64,000 nt of DNA, taken from NCBI RefSeq assembly GCF_019091135.1, contig NZ_JAGXJW010000037.1:17931-81930 (forward strand), given 5' to 3'. The notes beneath the pieces are model-generated. The model saw nothing but the letters and a program-made list of their open reading frames with translations, had not been told where the DNA came from and ran no database searches. Made by a program: the position numbers and the translations under genes. Shown here one piece after another: positions 1 through 7,814 of the stretch. This stretch comes from Cohnella sp. GbtcB17 (lineage in GTDB: Bacteria > Bacillota > Bacilli > Paenibacillales > Paenibacillaceae). How positions within the stretch are numbered: position 1 is the stretch's first letter; each line of letters starts with the position of its first letter.

Positions 1-446
1 TAGTTCATCATCAACGTCATGATGTCCCCGTGCGTTCCTAATACAATCGTTTTTCCGGCGTGCTCATGTAAAATTCGTCTAAGTTGATCGATCGCTCTTT
101 TTTGAGCCTCATCGCTGGATTCTCCATCTTCGAATGCAAAGTGAAAATCACTGTAGACCTTCCGCTTGGCGTCCCTAAAGGTACCTTCCTGGAAGACTCC
201 AATTTGTCTCTCTCTTAAGTCTTCAATAATCGTAATATCCTTCTCGCACGCGTCGGCCAGCGGTTTTATCGTTTGGATCGCTCTCTTGTACGGGCTAGAA
301 ATAAAAAGATCGATCCCTTCTTTCGGTAAAAGGGAAACGATTCTTTCGGCGTCTATTTTTCCTTTGTCCGACAGACCGCGCGTTCTTTCCATTCCTTCGA
401 TAAAAGGCGATTCTGCGTGCCGCACCAGATATAAAATCGTATTAAT
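1..446 (-). CDS. Histidine phosphatase family protein (partial, runs off the left edge)
   Basis: Reading right to left, the frame gives INTILYLVRHAES, the RHx catalytic motif of the histidine phosphatase (phosphoglycerate mutase-like) superfamily. It continues through LFISSPYKRAIQT and LGTHGDIMTL, the second conserved His region, to the window edge. The C-terminus is missing. An in-frame TAA lies just upstream, and the only plausible start is an ATT codon at 446, preceded by an AAGGAAG purine run. The protein would therefore begin at AUU. Substrate is unknown; relatives remove phosphate from small metabolites. It is the last visible gene of a minus-strand run of small accessory genes. Confidence 0.8.
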   Translation of the reverse strand, partial: MNTILYLVRHAESPFIEGMERTRGLSDKGKIDAERIVSLLPKEGIDLFISSPYKRAIQTIKPLADACEKDITIIEDLRERQIGVFQEGTFRDAKRKVYSDFHFAFEDGESSDEAQKRAIDQLRRILHEHAGKTIVLGTHGDIMTLMMN

Positions 447-477
447 GACTGTCCCTGCTTCCTTAGATTCACGTTAA

Positions 478-1050
478 TTATGATTGAGCGCCCAAATAAT
501 GTTGAATGGCATCGTCATCCCATACCTGTACTTCGATATACCGCTCGGGCCCATGCGCTCCGTCGTGATTCCACTCTTGAGGCCAACCGTATCGTTGAAT
601 GATTTCTTGTATTTCAGATAGGGTGTACACATTCCCTCTATATGGCTTGCCGTCGTTGTATCGCATCGTTGGAAAAAGATCGCCATATGTAAAACTAAGC
701 GACTCCGGGTTAAACGCCTCGATTGGAATTTTAAGTTCTTTCCCTTCGACATACCAATCTTTAAGCCAATTACACGGACCCAACGTCATATAATGCGGAT
801 ACTGCTTTGTAGCTTTACCGCCCTTCTGAATAAAAGCCGCCCGAGCCCTTTGCTCTAAATCAAATCTAATTAGCAAGTAGTCTTCCGCTCTTTTGCTCGC
901 AAAAACAGCGTTATCTTTCTTCAAATCTTTCATAATATGCTGAGCTTCAGATACGGTGAGCGCCGACAAGTTTTTAAATGGACCTGTTTTCGATTCATAA
1001 TAATGGAACAGGTAGCGCAGCTGCCCATTGAATACCGATTTTGGGTTCAT
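478..1050 (-). CDS. Hypothetical protein, 190 aa
   Basis: I do not recognise a named family. The product is soluble and rich in aromatic residues (for example the stretch TLGPCNWLKDWYVEGKEL and several Trp/Tyr-rich blocks), with no signal peptide or membrane segment. Its ATG overlaps the stop of the upstream NUDIX gene by 4 nt (ATGA), so the two are translationally coupled. It ends 31 nt before the histidine phosphatase start. The coupling makes it a real gene rather than a chance ORF. Confidence 0.75.
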   Translation of the reverse strand: MNPKSVFNGQLRYLFHYYESKTGPFKNLSALTVSEAQHIMKDLKKDNAVFASKRAEDYLLIRFDLEQRARAAFIQKGGKATKQYPHYMTLGPCNWLKDWYVEGKELKIPIEAFNPESLSFTYGDLFPTMRYNDGKPYRGNVYTLSEIQEIIQRYGWPQEWNHDGAHGPERYIEVQVWDDDAIQHYLGAQS

Positions 1051-1517
1051 TCAAATATCGCCTCGCGTCGACTGCTTTTCATGAATATTTCAATTGGATA
1101 TGGATTTGAAATTTCGGGAATTTCGTTCTCCTTGAAATACTTCAAATCCTTCATTTCTTCATTGTCCGGACTTAAACTTCCGCCTGTTATTTTACAATCG
1201 AACACAATCGACAGGTATTCTACTTTATGTCCATTGCTATACGTATATCTATGCTGATTCCCGCCGAAGACGCCAATGATTCTGTCGGGAGAAACGATCA
1301 AACCTGTCTCCTCCAGCACCTCACGACAGACCGCTCCAGCTGGCGTTTCGCCAAGTTCAATAGCTCCAGCGATGAGTCCCCAGGCCTCTTCTCCGTGCTT
1401 TCTCCCGAACAATATTTCATCCTCGGCATTCCGAATAATAGCGACAACCGCCGGCATAAATATGAAATCCGGTCCAAACTTGTCTCTCAAATCTTTATAA
1501 TATTTAGACATCGTCAT
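1047..1517 (-). CDS. NUDIX hydrolase, 156 aa
   Basis: Residues about 52-74 carry the Nudix box GX5EX7REUXEEXGU, seen as GAIELGETPAGAVCREVLEETG, the Mg-binding helix that hydrolyses a nucleoside diphosphate linked to another group. Length is typical of single-domain Nudix proteins. Start at 1517 is supported by an AAGGAGCG site 7 nt upstream; an ATG two codons later has poorer spacing. It overlaps its neighbours on both sides (14 nt upstream, ATGA downstream), so it sits inside an operon. Substrate cannot be inferred. Confidence 0.9.
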   Translation of the reverse strand: MTMSKYYKDLRDKFGPDFIFMPAVVAIIRNAEDEILFGRKHGEEAWGLIAGAIELGETPAGAVCREVLEETGLIVSPDRIIGVFGGNQHRYTYSNGHKVEYLSIVFDCKITGGSLSPDNEEMKDLKYFKENEIPEISNPYPIEIFMKSSRREAIFE

Positions 1518-2055
1518 GGATAGTCGCTCCTTGCCTTAAACTCATAATGTAGTCAAATACATTTTCCATCGCTTTAATTTGAAGACGCTCTTCCAGCTTT
1601 TCGGAAATGAACGTAATTGCCTCTGCTCGTTCTTTAATACTTTCCTCGAATTGGACTTCTATATCGGTTATCATTACTTCTTTGCTTGTGTACCAATCAA
1701 ATCTCTCAAGTATGTACATTTCTTTTAATGTTAGAAATATGGACAAAAAATCTCGGATATTTCTCGCTACGAGCTTGACTGTATTTTCAAAGCACATCGG
1801 CTGGATAAACAAAATAGGTGCTTGATCTAAATCCGAGATGGTACCGCTTTCGGTACTAAAAGCAAAGTGATCGCCATCAACGCCCGTAAATGCAAACACT
1901 TTTGCATCGTCAGGCGTACAGTCGTATTTCCGACCTTCTTCACTCCGAATCATTATTCCTATGTAATCTTCTAGACGAGTATTAAACTCCGCAAACAAAT
2001 CACGATCAAGCTGGAGCAGGGCTATTAACGTTTTAGAATTTAATAGATTCGCCAA
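1504..2055 (-). CDS. Hypothetical protein, possibly SMI1/KNR4 (SUKH)-like, 183 aa
   Basis: The central stretch VFAFTGVDGDHFAFSTESG and the following FIQPM resemble the core of SUKH/SMI1-KNR4 proteins, which serve as immunity or scaffold proteins. This is a weak resemblance by eye. The frame is open from a TTG at 2091 that overlaps the upstream Nudix stop (TTGA), but a GGGAGG site lies 7 nt before a TTG at 2055, which I prefer. There is no signal peptide. It lies between two NUDIX genes. Confidence 0.55.
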   Translation of the reverse strand: MANLLNSKTLIALLQLDRDLFAEFNTRLEDYIGIMIRSEEGRKYDCTPDDAKVFAFTGVDGDHFAFSTESGTISDLDQAPILFIQPMCFENTVKLVARNIRDFLSIFLTLKEMYILERFDWYTSKEVMITDIEVQFEESIKERAEAITFISEKLEERLQIKAMENVFDYIMSLRQGATIHDDV

Positions 2056-2087
2056 TGCCAATCCTCCCGCAGGTATATCGATATTTT

Positions 2088-2513
2088 TCAAATATTCGTC
2101 TCATCCGCAAATTCAACACAAAAGGGCTGCGATTCAGCATCCAGGCAAAGTTCAATTCTCTCTCTGAAGTTTTTCCATTTTACCATCTCCAACGCTTGTT
2201 CAATTGGAAAAAAGCCCGAATCCAGACTTTCCTCCGTTCGAATCAATTCGCCTCCGATGGGTCTGGCTAGAAATAACGTATTGCATATCGAATTCCCCAC
2301 GTTCTGAAAAATTCCGCAAAATCGAATGATCTCGATGTCTATTCCCGATTCTTCCTTCGTTTCCCGAATGGCCGCCTGACTTAAGGGCTCTCCGATTTCT
2401 ACTTGACCGCCGGGCATCTCCCAACCTCTCCTTGGACCATTAATCAGCAACAGTTCGTTTTTATCGTTGATTACAATAGCAGCTGCGGAAACGATATGTT
2501 TTGGCGGACTCAT
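2088..2513 (-). CDS. NUDIX hydrolase, 141 aa
   Basis: MutT-like protein with the Nudix box GGQVEIGEPLSQAAIRETKEESG (residues about 34-56), with the expected REX2EE helix. The N-terminal VSAAAIVINDKNELLLI strand is also typical. Start ATG at 2513 has AAGGAG upstream. It is the first gene of an apparent five-gene coupled group running down to the left edge. It is not closely similar to the other Nudix protein at 1047-1517, so this does not look like a recent duplication. Confidence 0.9.
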   Translation of the reverse strand: MSPPKHIVSAAAIVINDKNELLLINGPRRGWEMPGGQVEIGEPLSQAAIRETKEESGIDIEIIRFCGIFQNVGNSICNTLFLARPIGGELIRTEESLDSGFFPIEQALEMVKWKNFRERIELCLDAESQPFCVEFADETNI

Positions 2514-2686
2514 CTGCCCACTCCTTCAACCTGGGATATTTAAATTCAAAAAATAAGATTTTCGTTCATAGCGATTCCCAACTCTTCGCAATAGTTCTTA
2601 TCTAGCCGACGTTTTTTACGTTCCCTTATTATTTTGGTGTAAAACAAATATACCACTACACCTAAAAATTGGTAGTGGCATTTGTG

Positions 2687-3154
2687 CTATCCTATAATTT
2701 CATTGTCAATAAATTGGGGTTTGCCGGGGAGATATTCAAGGACTAAACTGTCTTCTCCATTATAAAAAACAGTTACTTCATCTAAAGCGTCTGTATTGGA
2801 TGATAGTACGTACACATGTCTAATCTTTTTTCTTTGATCAAAGAAGGTATAAACCAAATAAACCAAACTGGTGTTATTGTATGAGATAAATGAATTTTTC
2901 CATTCTTTATACTTACCTTTAGCCACATGACCTATTTGAATCAAGTTGATCTTCTTGTTCGCTCGGATAATGCTTATACACAACAGAGCTCCCCCGGTTA
3001 GAAGCGCTGCCACCGCTACAAGCAGTAAATTTAGATCTCCATTCAGAGACAGGAACAATATGACGATCCCTACCGCGACGATCAAGAAGCTCATCTTTGT
3101 AAATCTTGAACCTAACCGAATTTTAAATTTGAGCGTTGTAGGCAAATGTCTCAA
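2687..3154 (-). CDS. Small membrane protein, DUF3592-like, 155 aa
   Basis: Two adjacent hydrophobic segments (about residues 20-37 and 43-62) form a helical hairpin. A soluble C-terminal domain follows, with a Y-x-F motif, a G-E-D turn and a terminal LEYLPGKPQFI. This arrangement resembles DUF3592 proteins, whose role is unknown. Start is TTG at 3154 with AGAGGAT just upstream. A 173-bp gap separates it from the Nudix gene on its left. Confidence 0.65.
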   Translation of the reverse strand: MRHLPTTLKFKIRLGSRFTKMSFLIVAVGIVILFLSLNGDLNLLLVAVAALLTGGALLCISIIRANKKINLIQIGHVAKGKYKEWKNSFISYNNTSLVYLVYTFFDQRKKIRHVYVLSSNTDALDEVTVFYNGEDSLVLEYLPGKPQFIDNEIIG

Positions 3155-3189
3155 TATATGATCCTCTAATTTAACTTGGCGTCTTTTAT

Positions 3190-3516
3190 TTAAACCCAGA
3201 ATATTCCGTTTTCGTCTACCGCCTTTAGCTGCTCCTCAAAGTTCGTATTCGGCTCGATATCATCGATAAAATGCCACTTTTCTTTGCTGTCTTTCCAGTA
3301 GACCTTCCAAAGTCCGTCCTCAAACCTGAATTGAGCGATCGGATATTCTACGCGGTGCCCAGGCTTATAAGCAGGCTTTTCTTGTGACAACGTTACTGTG
3401 TTGCCTCTGAACTTGTACTTAATTTGAATTTCATGCTTTAAATGGTTGGGGATTTTTTTATCTTTATAGTTATCAACAATTTTTTCAATACGCTTTTTGG
3501 TGAATGAGTCCAACAT
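3190..3516 (-). CDS. DUF3024 family protein, 108 aa
   Basis: The sequence starts MLDSFTKKRIEKIVDNY and contains the paired motifs RFEDGLWKVYWKD and KWHFIDDIEP, ending in a GIFWV tail. This pattern matches the DUF3024 family as I know it, and the length is full. Function is unknown. ATG at 3516 follows AAGGAGCGACTAT. It lies 19 nt upstream-side of the GNAT gene stop and is likely co-transcribed with it. Confidence 0.8.
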   Translation of the reverse strand: MLDSFTKKRIEKIVDNYKDKKIPNHLKHEIQIKYKFRGNTVTLSQEKPAYKPGHRVEYPIAQFRFEDGLWKVYWKDSKEKWHFIDDIEPNTNFEEQLKAVDENGIFWV

Positions 3517-3535
3517 ATAGTCGCTCCTTATTTTC

Positions 3536-4012
3536 TTAAAGATCTAAACTCATATGAATAGTAATGAATTTGTTTGCTCCGATACTACTTATCTTTATAT
3601 CGAATGGTTTGAATCCCAACTTGGTATAAAAAGCTAAGCCCCTTGAGTTCGTGCTGTGACAAGCGAGTTTGATTTGATTGGCCCCTAAATTAAATTTAGC
3701 TTTTTCGAGCATCACCTGCAATAAATATTGGGACGCCCCTTTCCCTCTGTAGTCAGACGAAACGATTACATTTCCCAGCCAGAAGTCACCATGATCTTCG
3801 TCTTTATAAATATTAGCGTATGCTACCGCTTCTTGCTTGTCACTATCCATAATAACTGTAGGTTCGAATCTATCCTTGACCAAATCCAATATTTGCTCAG
3901 GCGTTAGCGGAAAGTGAAATCGGGGACTTATATAAAATAATTCTTGTTCCGATTGAGGAAATGTACAAATCGATTCTAGATCTTTTCTTTCAAGGGCTCT
4001 ATGTATATACAT
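3536..4012 (-). CDS. GNAT family N-acetyltransferase, 158 aa
   Basis: The acetyl-CoA-binding motif A is seen as VIVSSDYRGKGASQYLL (R-G-x-G-A/S), followed by HSTNSRGLAFYTKLGFKPF, the C-terminal GNAT strand-helix with conserved Tyr. I place the start at ATG 4012 because TTGGAGG lies 8 nt upstream; an in-frame GTG at 4039 has no site. It probably acetylates a small molecule or a protein N-terminus; substrate unknown. Confidence 0.88.
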   Translation of the reverse strand: MYIHRALERKDLESICTFPQSEQELFYISPRFHFPLTPEQILDLVKDRFEPTVIMDSDKQEAVAYANIYKDEDHGDFWLGNVIVSSDYRGKGASQYLLQVMLEKAKFNLGANQIKLACHSTNSRGLAFYTKLGFKPFDIKISSIGANKFITIHMSLDL

Positions 4013-4095
4013 ATTTTCAGCCTCCAACGGCACGTTCACTTATTGCTTTTCGCCTCAACAAACTTCCGTACTATCTCCCGAGATGAGCAATATCT

Positions 4096-4629
4096 TTATA
4101 ATTGAGTCTTCATTTTCTTCTTAATCAATCTGATCTGACCTCGATGATTGATTTCATCCTCAAAAACGTGAAACCACATAAAATAACGATTCGCTTGTTT
4201 CCCGTACCAGAACGGCTCCTCATGATGCAACCACTCATCGTCAACCGTTTTAAATAGCTCATACGTTCTCGCTCTGACTTCATTTAGCTTATTTACGTAA
4301 TAAGTCAGATCATTTCCCCGAATGGCTTGCCGTCCTTTCTCACCCAGGTCCAGGGCTGGCCCCCAGACCAACATTTCCTCTTCGTTCAAGTCTCGCTTCT
4401 CGAACGTTTCCAATTGATAAGCGAATTCAACCGCTGCAAAATGCAGCAATAACGCGCCGATCGAATTGCTGTCCGGATCCATTAAATAATCCAACTGTTC
4501 AATCGTCAAATTTTTTGCGGCTTCCAAGGTTGTATATCTTGCATAATTCATCATCGAGAGCAGCCGGCTAACCTGGGGCGTATAGCCTTGAATGTCGGTA
4601 ATCAGGTAAATGCGGTCCATGTTAATCAT
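4096..4629 (-). CDS. DinB family protein, 177 aa
   Basis: A four-helix DinB/DUF664-like protein. His residues in LLLHFAAVE (first metal ligand region) and in WFHVFEDEINHRGQIRLIKK (final HxxH-type helix) fit the DinB metal site. Members include thiol-dependent transferases and damage-induced proteins of unknown role. ATG at 4629 lies 1 nt after the stop of the upstream DUF6933-type gene, so coupling is likely, although no strong ribosome site is visible. Confidence 0.85.
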   Translation of the reverse strand: MINMDRIYLITDIQGYTPQVSRLLSMMNYARYTTLEAAKNLTIEQLDYLMDPDSNSIGALLLHFAAVEFAYQLETFEKRDLNEEEMLVWGPALDLGEKGRQAIRGNDLTYYVNKLNEVRARTYELFKTVDDEWLHHEEPFWYGKQANRYFMWFHVFEDEINHRGQIRLIKKKMKTQL

Positions 4630-4630
4630 C

Positions 4631-5116
4631 TTATTTGGCGTACCTCTCTTTTAATGTTTTCATGAAAACTTGAATTGGTTTTTCATAATCGATCGGTCTA
4701 TAAATCAGCCTGTTAAGCCATACGCTGAGGTCAATCGCATGGTCAAACTCGACGCCTTCACAATAAAGAGACATTTCTTTCATCGTTCCTAACACACTGC
4801 GATCAGTTGTTTTCCCGATAACAATTTCCCCTGCTTCAAGGAGATATTGATCGATATGGCTGTTCTCTACTCCTTGCAGCTTTAGATATCCCTTGAATTC
4901 TGTTACAAATTTTTGTTGAAGCTTAACAAGCTGACCGCTTCGAATTCCGTCAATAATGATGCATAACCGACTAAAATCGTTTACGAAAATAATATGCTTC
5001 TTTCGCAATTGAAGGATATTTACATGCCAACTGAATAATGAATTTTCATCATTTAATTCAAACGGAGTAACCTTCATATCTGTTAAAAGTTTTTGAGTAA
5101 GTCTAAGCGCCAGTAT
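4631..5116 (-). CDS. DUF6933-type protein with non-AUG start, 161 aa
   Basis: The stretch SLFSWHVNILQLRKKHIIFVND resembles the core of DUF6933 proteins. An ATG at 5077 would cut off residues ILALRLTQKLLTD, which look like the normal N-terminus of this family. An AAAGGAGCG site sits just before in-frame ATT-ATC-ATA codons (5122-5114), and no ATG/GTG/TTG is available there. I therefore place the start at ATA 5116, 6-7 nt from the site. Function unknown; soluble. Confidence 0.65.
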   Translation of the reverse strand: MLALRLTQKLLTDMKVTPFELNDENSLFSWHVNILQLRKKHIIFVNDFSRLCIIIDGIRSGQLVKLQQKFVTEFKGYLKLQGVENSHIDQYLLEAGEIVIGKTTDRSVLGTMKEMSLYCEGVEFDHAIDLSVWLNRLIYRPIDYEKPIQVFMKTLKERYAK

Positions 5117-5159
5117 GATAATCGCTCCTTTGTTCTCGTGAACCTAGCATTCTGAGTGG

Positions 5160-5588
5160 TCAATGCCCCTTAATATTGCTTTCATATATAAGTTTTTTGA
5201 GTCTCTCACTTGTTTTTTTAGATAACTTGTATCCTGTTTCAGTGTTTGGTAATTTTAAGTACATACCTATTTGTGATCTTTCGGTATTCATGATGTTTAA
5301 ATGATATTGTTTGCGTTCTTCATTCTCCATATTAAAAGTCATCAGAAAAACTGCAGCGTAATCTAAACTTCCCTTCATCCGTTTCCCTTTATTAATCGCC
5401 TTTACAAACAAGGATATGGACTTTCTGTCGTCAAAGTTTTTTATATTAAATGGAGGATTATCTTGCATGAGGCAACTTTGAATACACTCAAGCGTTACAC
5501 TATTAACTTCGCTCAGTTTAGGATTGTTTGATGAACACCCTGCGATTACGAATAATAAAACAAGAAATGATATAATTCTGGTTTTAAT
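5160..5588 (-). CDS. Lipoprotein with probable AUU start, 142 aa
   Basis: The N-terminus is a short basic segment, a hydrophobic run (IISFLVLLFVIAGC) and a lipobox Cys, so the product is a membrane-anchored lipoprotein. The remainder has no recognised domain. A perfect AAAGGAGG site (5604-5597) lies exactly 8 nt before an ATT at 5588. A TTG/ATG start further upstream would place this ribosome site inside the coding region and spoil the signal peptide. AUU is therefore the best start. Confidence 0.75.
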   Translation of the reverse strand: MKTRIISFLVLLFVIAGCSSNNPKLSEVNSVTLECIQSCLMQDNPPFNIKNFDDRKSISLFVKAINKGKRMKGSLDYAAVFLMTFNMENEERKQYHLNIMNTERSQIGMYLKLPNTETGYKLSKKTSERLKKLIYESNIKGH

Positions 5589-5640
5589 GTTCGAATCCTC
5601 CTTTCCCAGCAATGTCATCTACAACATACCTTCTCCTTTG

Positions 5641-5910
5641 CTAATCCCACCAACTCAACAATTTTCCTTCTGTGTTAAGCTCATCAGCATCAACACAAAA
5701 CTCAATAAAATCATTTTTAATTTCCTCTGTCACATATTTACCAGGGACATAAAGTCCGTCAATTGTTATTCTATAATCTTCCCTATCCGGTCCAACTAAG
5801 TATCCACTTGCTAAAACTTGTGGATGTTTCGTCATGAAAATAAAAATATCTTTTACAAAGGGAGCAGCATTCTGTGCATCATTTGGATCAATAAATTTAT
5901 TTGTTCTCAA
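5641..5910 (-). CDS. Hypothetical protein, 89 aa
   Basis: Small soluble acidic protein with the central pattern YLVGPDREDYRITIDGLYVP and a WWD end; no family recognised. The frame opens at a TTG (5910) that overlaps the end of the 49-aa lipoprotein gene by 14 nt, suggesting coupling. No strong ribosome site is seen, so the start is uncertain. Confidence 0.6.
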   Translation of the reverse strand: MRTNKFIDPNDAQNAAPFVKDIFIFMTKHPQVLASGYLVGPDREDYRITIDGLYVPGKYVTEEIKNDFIEFCVDADELNTEGKLLSWWD

Positions 5911-6046
5911 CGTTTAGTTCAGTTTCATTGATAACATGATGAACTTCTGGAATCTTGAAGTTTACATCCACCGTATGTCCTTGATCAGAGCACGAAGTAA
6001 GGACTATGAGAGAACATACAATAAATAAGCTTATTAAGGTTTTCAT
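5897..6046 (-). CDS. Small lipoprotein, 49 aa
   Basis: ATG at 6046 follows GGAGGTGGCT. The translation begins MKTLISLFIVCSLIVLTSC, a textbook lipoprotein signal with lipobox LTSC, followed by only about 30 residues (SDQGHTVDV...). It ends in TAA at 5897 and overlaps the next gene (89 aa). It may be a complete tiny lipoprotein or a shortened member of a larger family. The good ribosome site argues that it is translated. Confidence 0.65.
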   Translation of the reverse strand: MKTLISLFIVCSLIVLTSCSDQGHTVDVNFKIPEVHHVINETELNVENK

Positions 6047-6067
6047 AGCCACCTCCGCACGGATACA

Positions 6068-6207
6068 TTATCTTTTTATCGCTCTCGAGATATATTTCAA
6101 TTCTTTAATCGCGATTCTTCCATCAATCGTATTTTCTTTTAACTTCTCTTCTAATTTTTATATCCGCCATTTCTCCTGGCGATCATGTCATACCATTCTG
6201 TTCCCAT
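6068..6207 (-). pseudogene. Remnant of a class I methyltransferase-like gene
   Basis: A GGGGGAG site precedes ATG 6207, and the first codons read MGTEWYDMIARRNGGYK, which resembles the N-terminus of small SAM-dependent methyltransferases. A TAG follows after 18 codons (6151). A second frame then reads KLEEKLKENTIDGRIAIKEL and onward to a TAA at 6068, as if an internal deletion had joined both ends of a gene. The resemblance is by eye and short. Confidence 0.4.
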
Positions 6208-6290
6208 GTAGCAACTCCCCCTAAGTGATTGCGTTGATTTCCTGCTTACCTTCTGAATGCACCGCTTTGCAAAGTTGACATCCTGAAGCA

Positions 6291-6839
6291 TCATTTAAAG
6301 CCCTGGTCTTTATCCGCTCGATCTAGTTCATAATCTATTGTTATATTTGTAACGACCTTATTATTTAATTCAAAAACTAACTTTTTAGTCCCCTTTATAT
6401 AAGCAAGTTTATTTTCTATCTGTTCATCCGGAAACCCATATTTATTAAGCAACTTATCAACGTTGTCTCCCACTTTAACTCCTCGAGAAGTTGGAAGCTT
6501 ATATAGTTGAATGCCAGCTATGTAATCTCCATCTAATGGATTCGTCCCATTACCCATGATTGTTATTTCAAACTTCGTATTTGTGTTATTAGGGTAATGT
6601 AAATTCCAGCGAGAGTACCCATTATCGAAACCTTGACTCACCAAACCATAATTATTTTCTATATCCTCATCGCTAATTCCTAATGTTGAGTCAATCGTTG
6701 GCAGAATAGTTTCGTCGATTTGCATATTCCGGTATGAAACCCTAAAGTCATCCTCTGAGAGTGGTTGGATTGTTGTCTTTTTCTGACATGCTGTCAAAAG
6801 TAAAATACAACATACTATCGAAAAGAAAAATGTTTTCAT
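6291..6839 (-). CDS. Lipoprotein, 182 aa
   Basis: Starts MKTFFFSIVCCILLLTACQ, a lipoprotein signal with lipobox LTAC, preceded by GGAGGACATCAT. The mature part has no recognised catalytic motif; a segment around residues 118-140 (GVKVGDNVDKLLNKYGFP) resembles the short beta-alpha turns of small secreted DUFs. Its upstream region is a gene-less copy of the leader/terminator of the cassette module found at 13.4-13.9 kb. Confidence 0.75.
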   Translation of the reverse strand: MKTFFFSIVCCILLLTACQKKTTIQPLSEDDFRVSYRNMQIDETILPTIDSTLGISDEDIENNYGLVSQGFDNGYSRWNLHYPNNTNTKFEITIMGNGTNPLDGDYIAGIQLYKLPTSRGVKVGDNVDKLLNKYGFPDEQIENKLAYIKGTKKLVFELNNKVVTNITIDYELDRADKDQGFK

Positions 6840-6854
6840 ATGATGTCCTCCATC

Positions 6855-6966
6855 ACAAAAAAATCCGCAATGCTTCTTACAGACGTTGTAGTTCTTGGTT
6901 GGATCCTTCCAACATTTTTCCTCTATTTTATCATTTATTGTATTTAAAAGCTTAGGTGTGAAACTC
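6855..6966 (-). repeat. Gene-less remnant of the small-protein/retropepsin module
   Basis: Positions 6855-6903 match 13415-13465 (the terminator side of the module at 13.4-13.9 kb), and 6904-6966 match 13845-13905 (its leader and ribosome-site side). The two parts are directly joined here, so the genes between them are absent. The minus strand carries the leader, a GGAAGGATCCAAC stretch equivalent to the module's ribosome site, and then the terminator-like AT tract. Identity by eye is about 80 percent. Confidence 0.6.
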
Positions 6967-7100
6967 GGGAGCGGGAAAAAATAAGTTATAATGTGACTAC
7001 GAAAAACTTCGCTGGGCTAGGGAACCAACCGAGCGCTCCGCGTTGGGCCTGTCAACTGCTGAGCACGATAGGATAAACGTATCCGATCTTATACCGAGGG

Positions 7101-7814
7101 GTGAGCATCATCTCATCGAATATTCTTATTGTCGAGGATGACTTGGAAATTCACGGGTTACTGGTCAACTGCCTACGCACGGAAGGCTATCATACTACCT
7201 CTGCTTATACAGGGGAGGAAGCCATGAGCTTTATCAAGCAAATGTCTTTCCAACTTCTGATATTGGATCTGATGTTGCCTGAGATTGACGGTTACGAGGT
7301 GCTCCGCCGCGTCCGTGAAACCCATAACATTCCCGTGCTGATCTTGTCGGCCAAAGGGCAAGAGGTGGATAAAATCATCGGTCTCGGACTCGGGGCGGAC
7401 GATTATTTGACGAAGCCATTCGGGCTGGGGGAATTGTCCGCCAGAGTCAAGGCGATGCTTCGACGCTACTTTTACTTCAACAACCATTCGAACAACCATT
7501 CTCCAACCGTGCTGACCCATGGCGAACTGGCGATCGACTTGCATACCTATGAAGTCACTTCCCTTGCCGGCAAAATGACGCTGACAGCCAAAGAGTTTGA
7601 TATTTTAAAGCTGTTTCTGAGCTATCCCACCCGGGTATTCACGAAGTCGCAAATTTTCCAGGCTGTCTGGAAAGAACAAACGATCTCCGACGAGAATACC
7701 GTCATGGTTCATATCCGACGGCTGCGCACCAAAATCGAGCCGGATCCGTCAAACCCGACCTATATCCAAACGGTGTGGGGAATCGGGTACAAACTGGGGG
7801 AGGCCGCGGGTTGA
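7101..7814 (+). CDS. OmpR-family response regulator, 237 aa
   Basis: The receiver domain begins NILIVEDDLEIHG (acidic pair) and has the phosphoacceptor Asp in LLILDLMLPEIDGYE and the Lys in DDYLTKPFGLGEL. A C-terminal winged helix follows (LTAKEFDILKLFLSYPTRVF...TVMVHIRRLRTKIE). The annotated GTG at 7101 directly abuts its purine run, so the true start may be an ATC or ATT codon a few residues later. The stop overlaps the kinase start (TGATG). Context implies control of the downstream ABC exporter genes. Confidence 0.92.
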   Translation: MSIISSNILIVEDDLEIHGLLVNCLRTEGYHTTSAYTGEEAMSFIKQMSFQLLILDLMLPEIDGYEVLRRVRETHNIPVLILSAKGQEVDKIIGLGLGADDYLTKPFGLGELSARVKAMLRRYFYFNNHSNNHSPTVLTHGELAIDLHTYEVTSLAGKMTLTAKEFDILKLFLSYPTRVFTKSQIFQAVWKEQTISDENTVMVHIRRLRTKIEPDPSNPTYIQTVWGIGYKLGEAAG

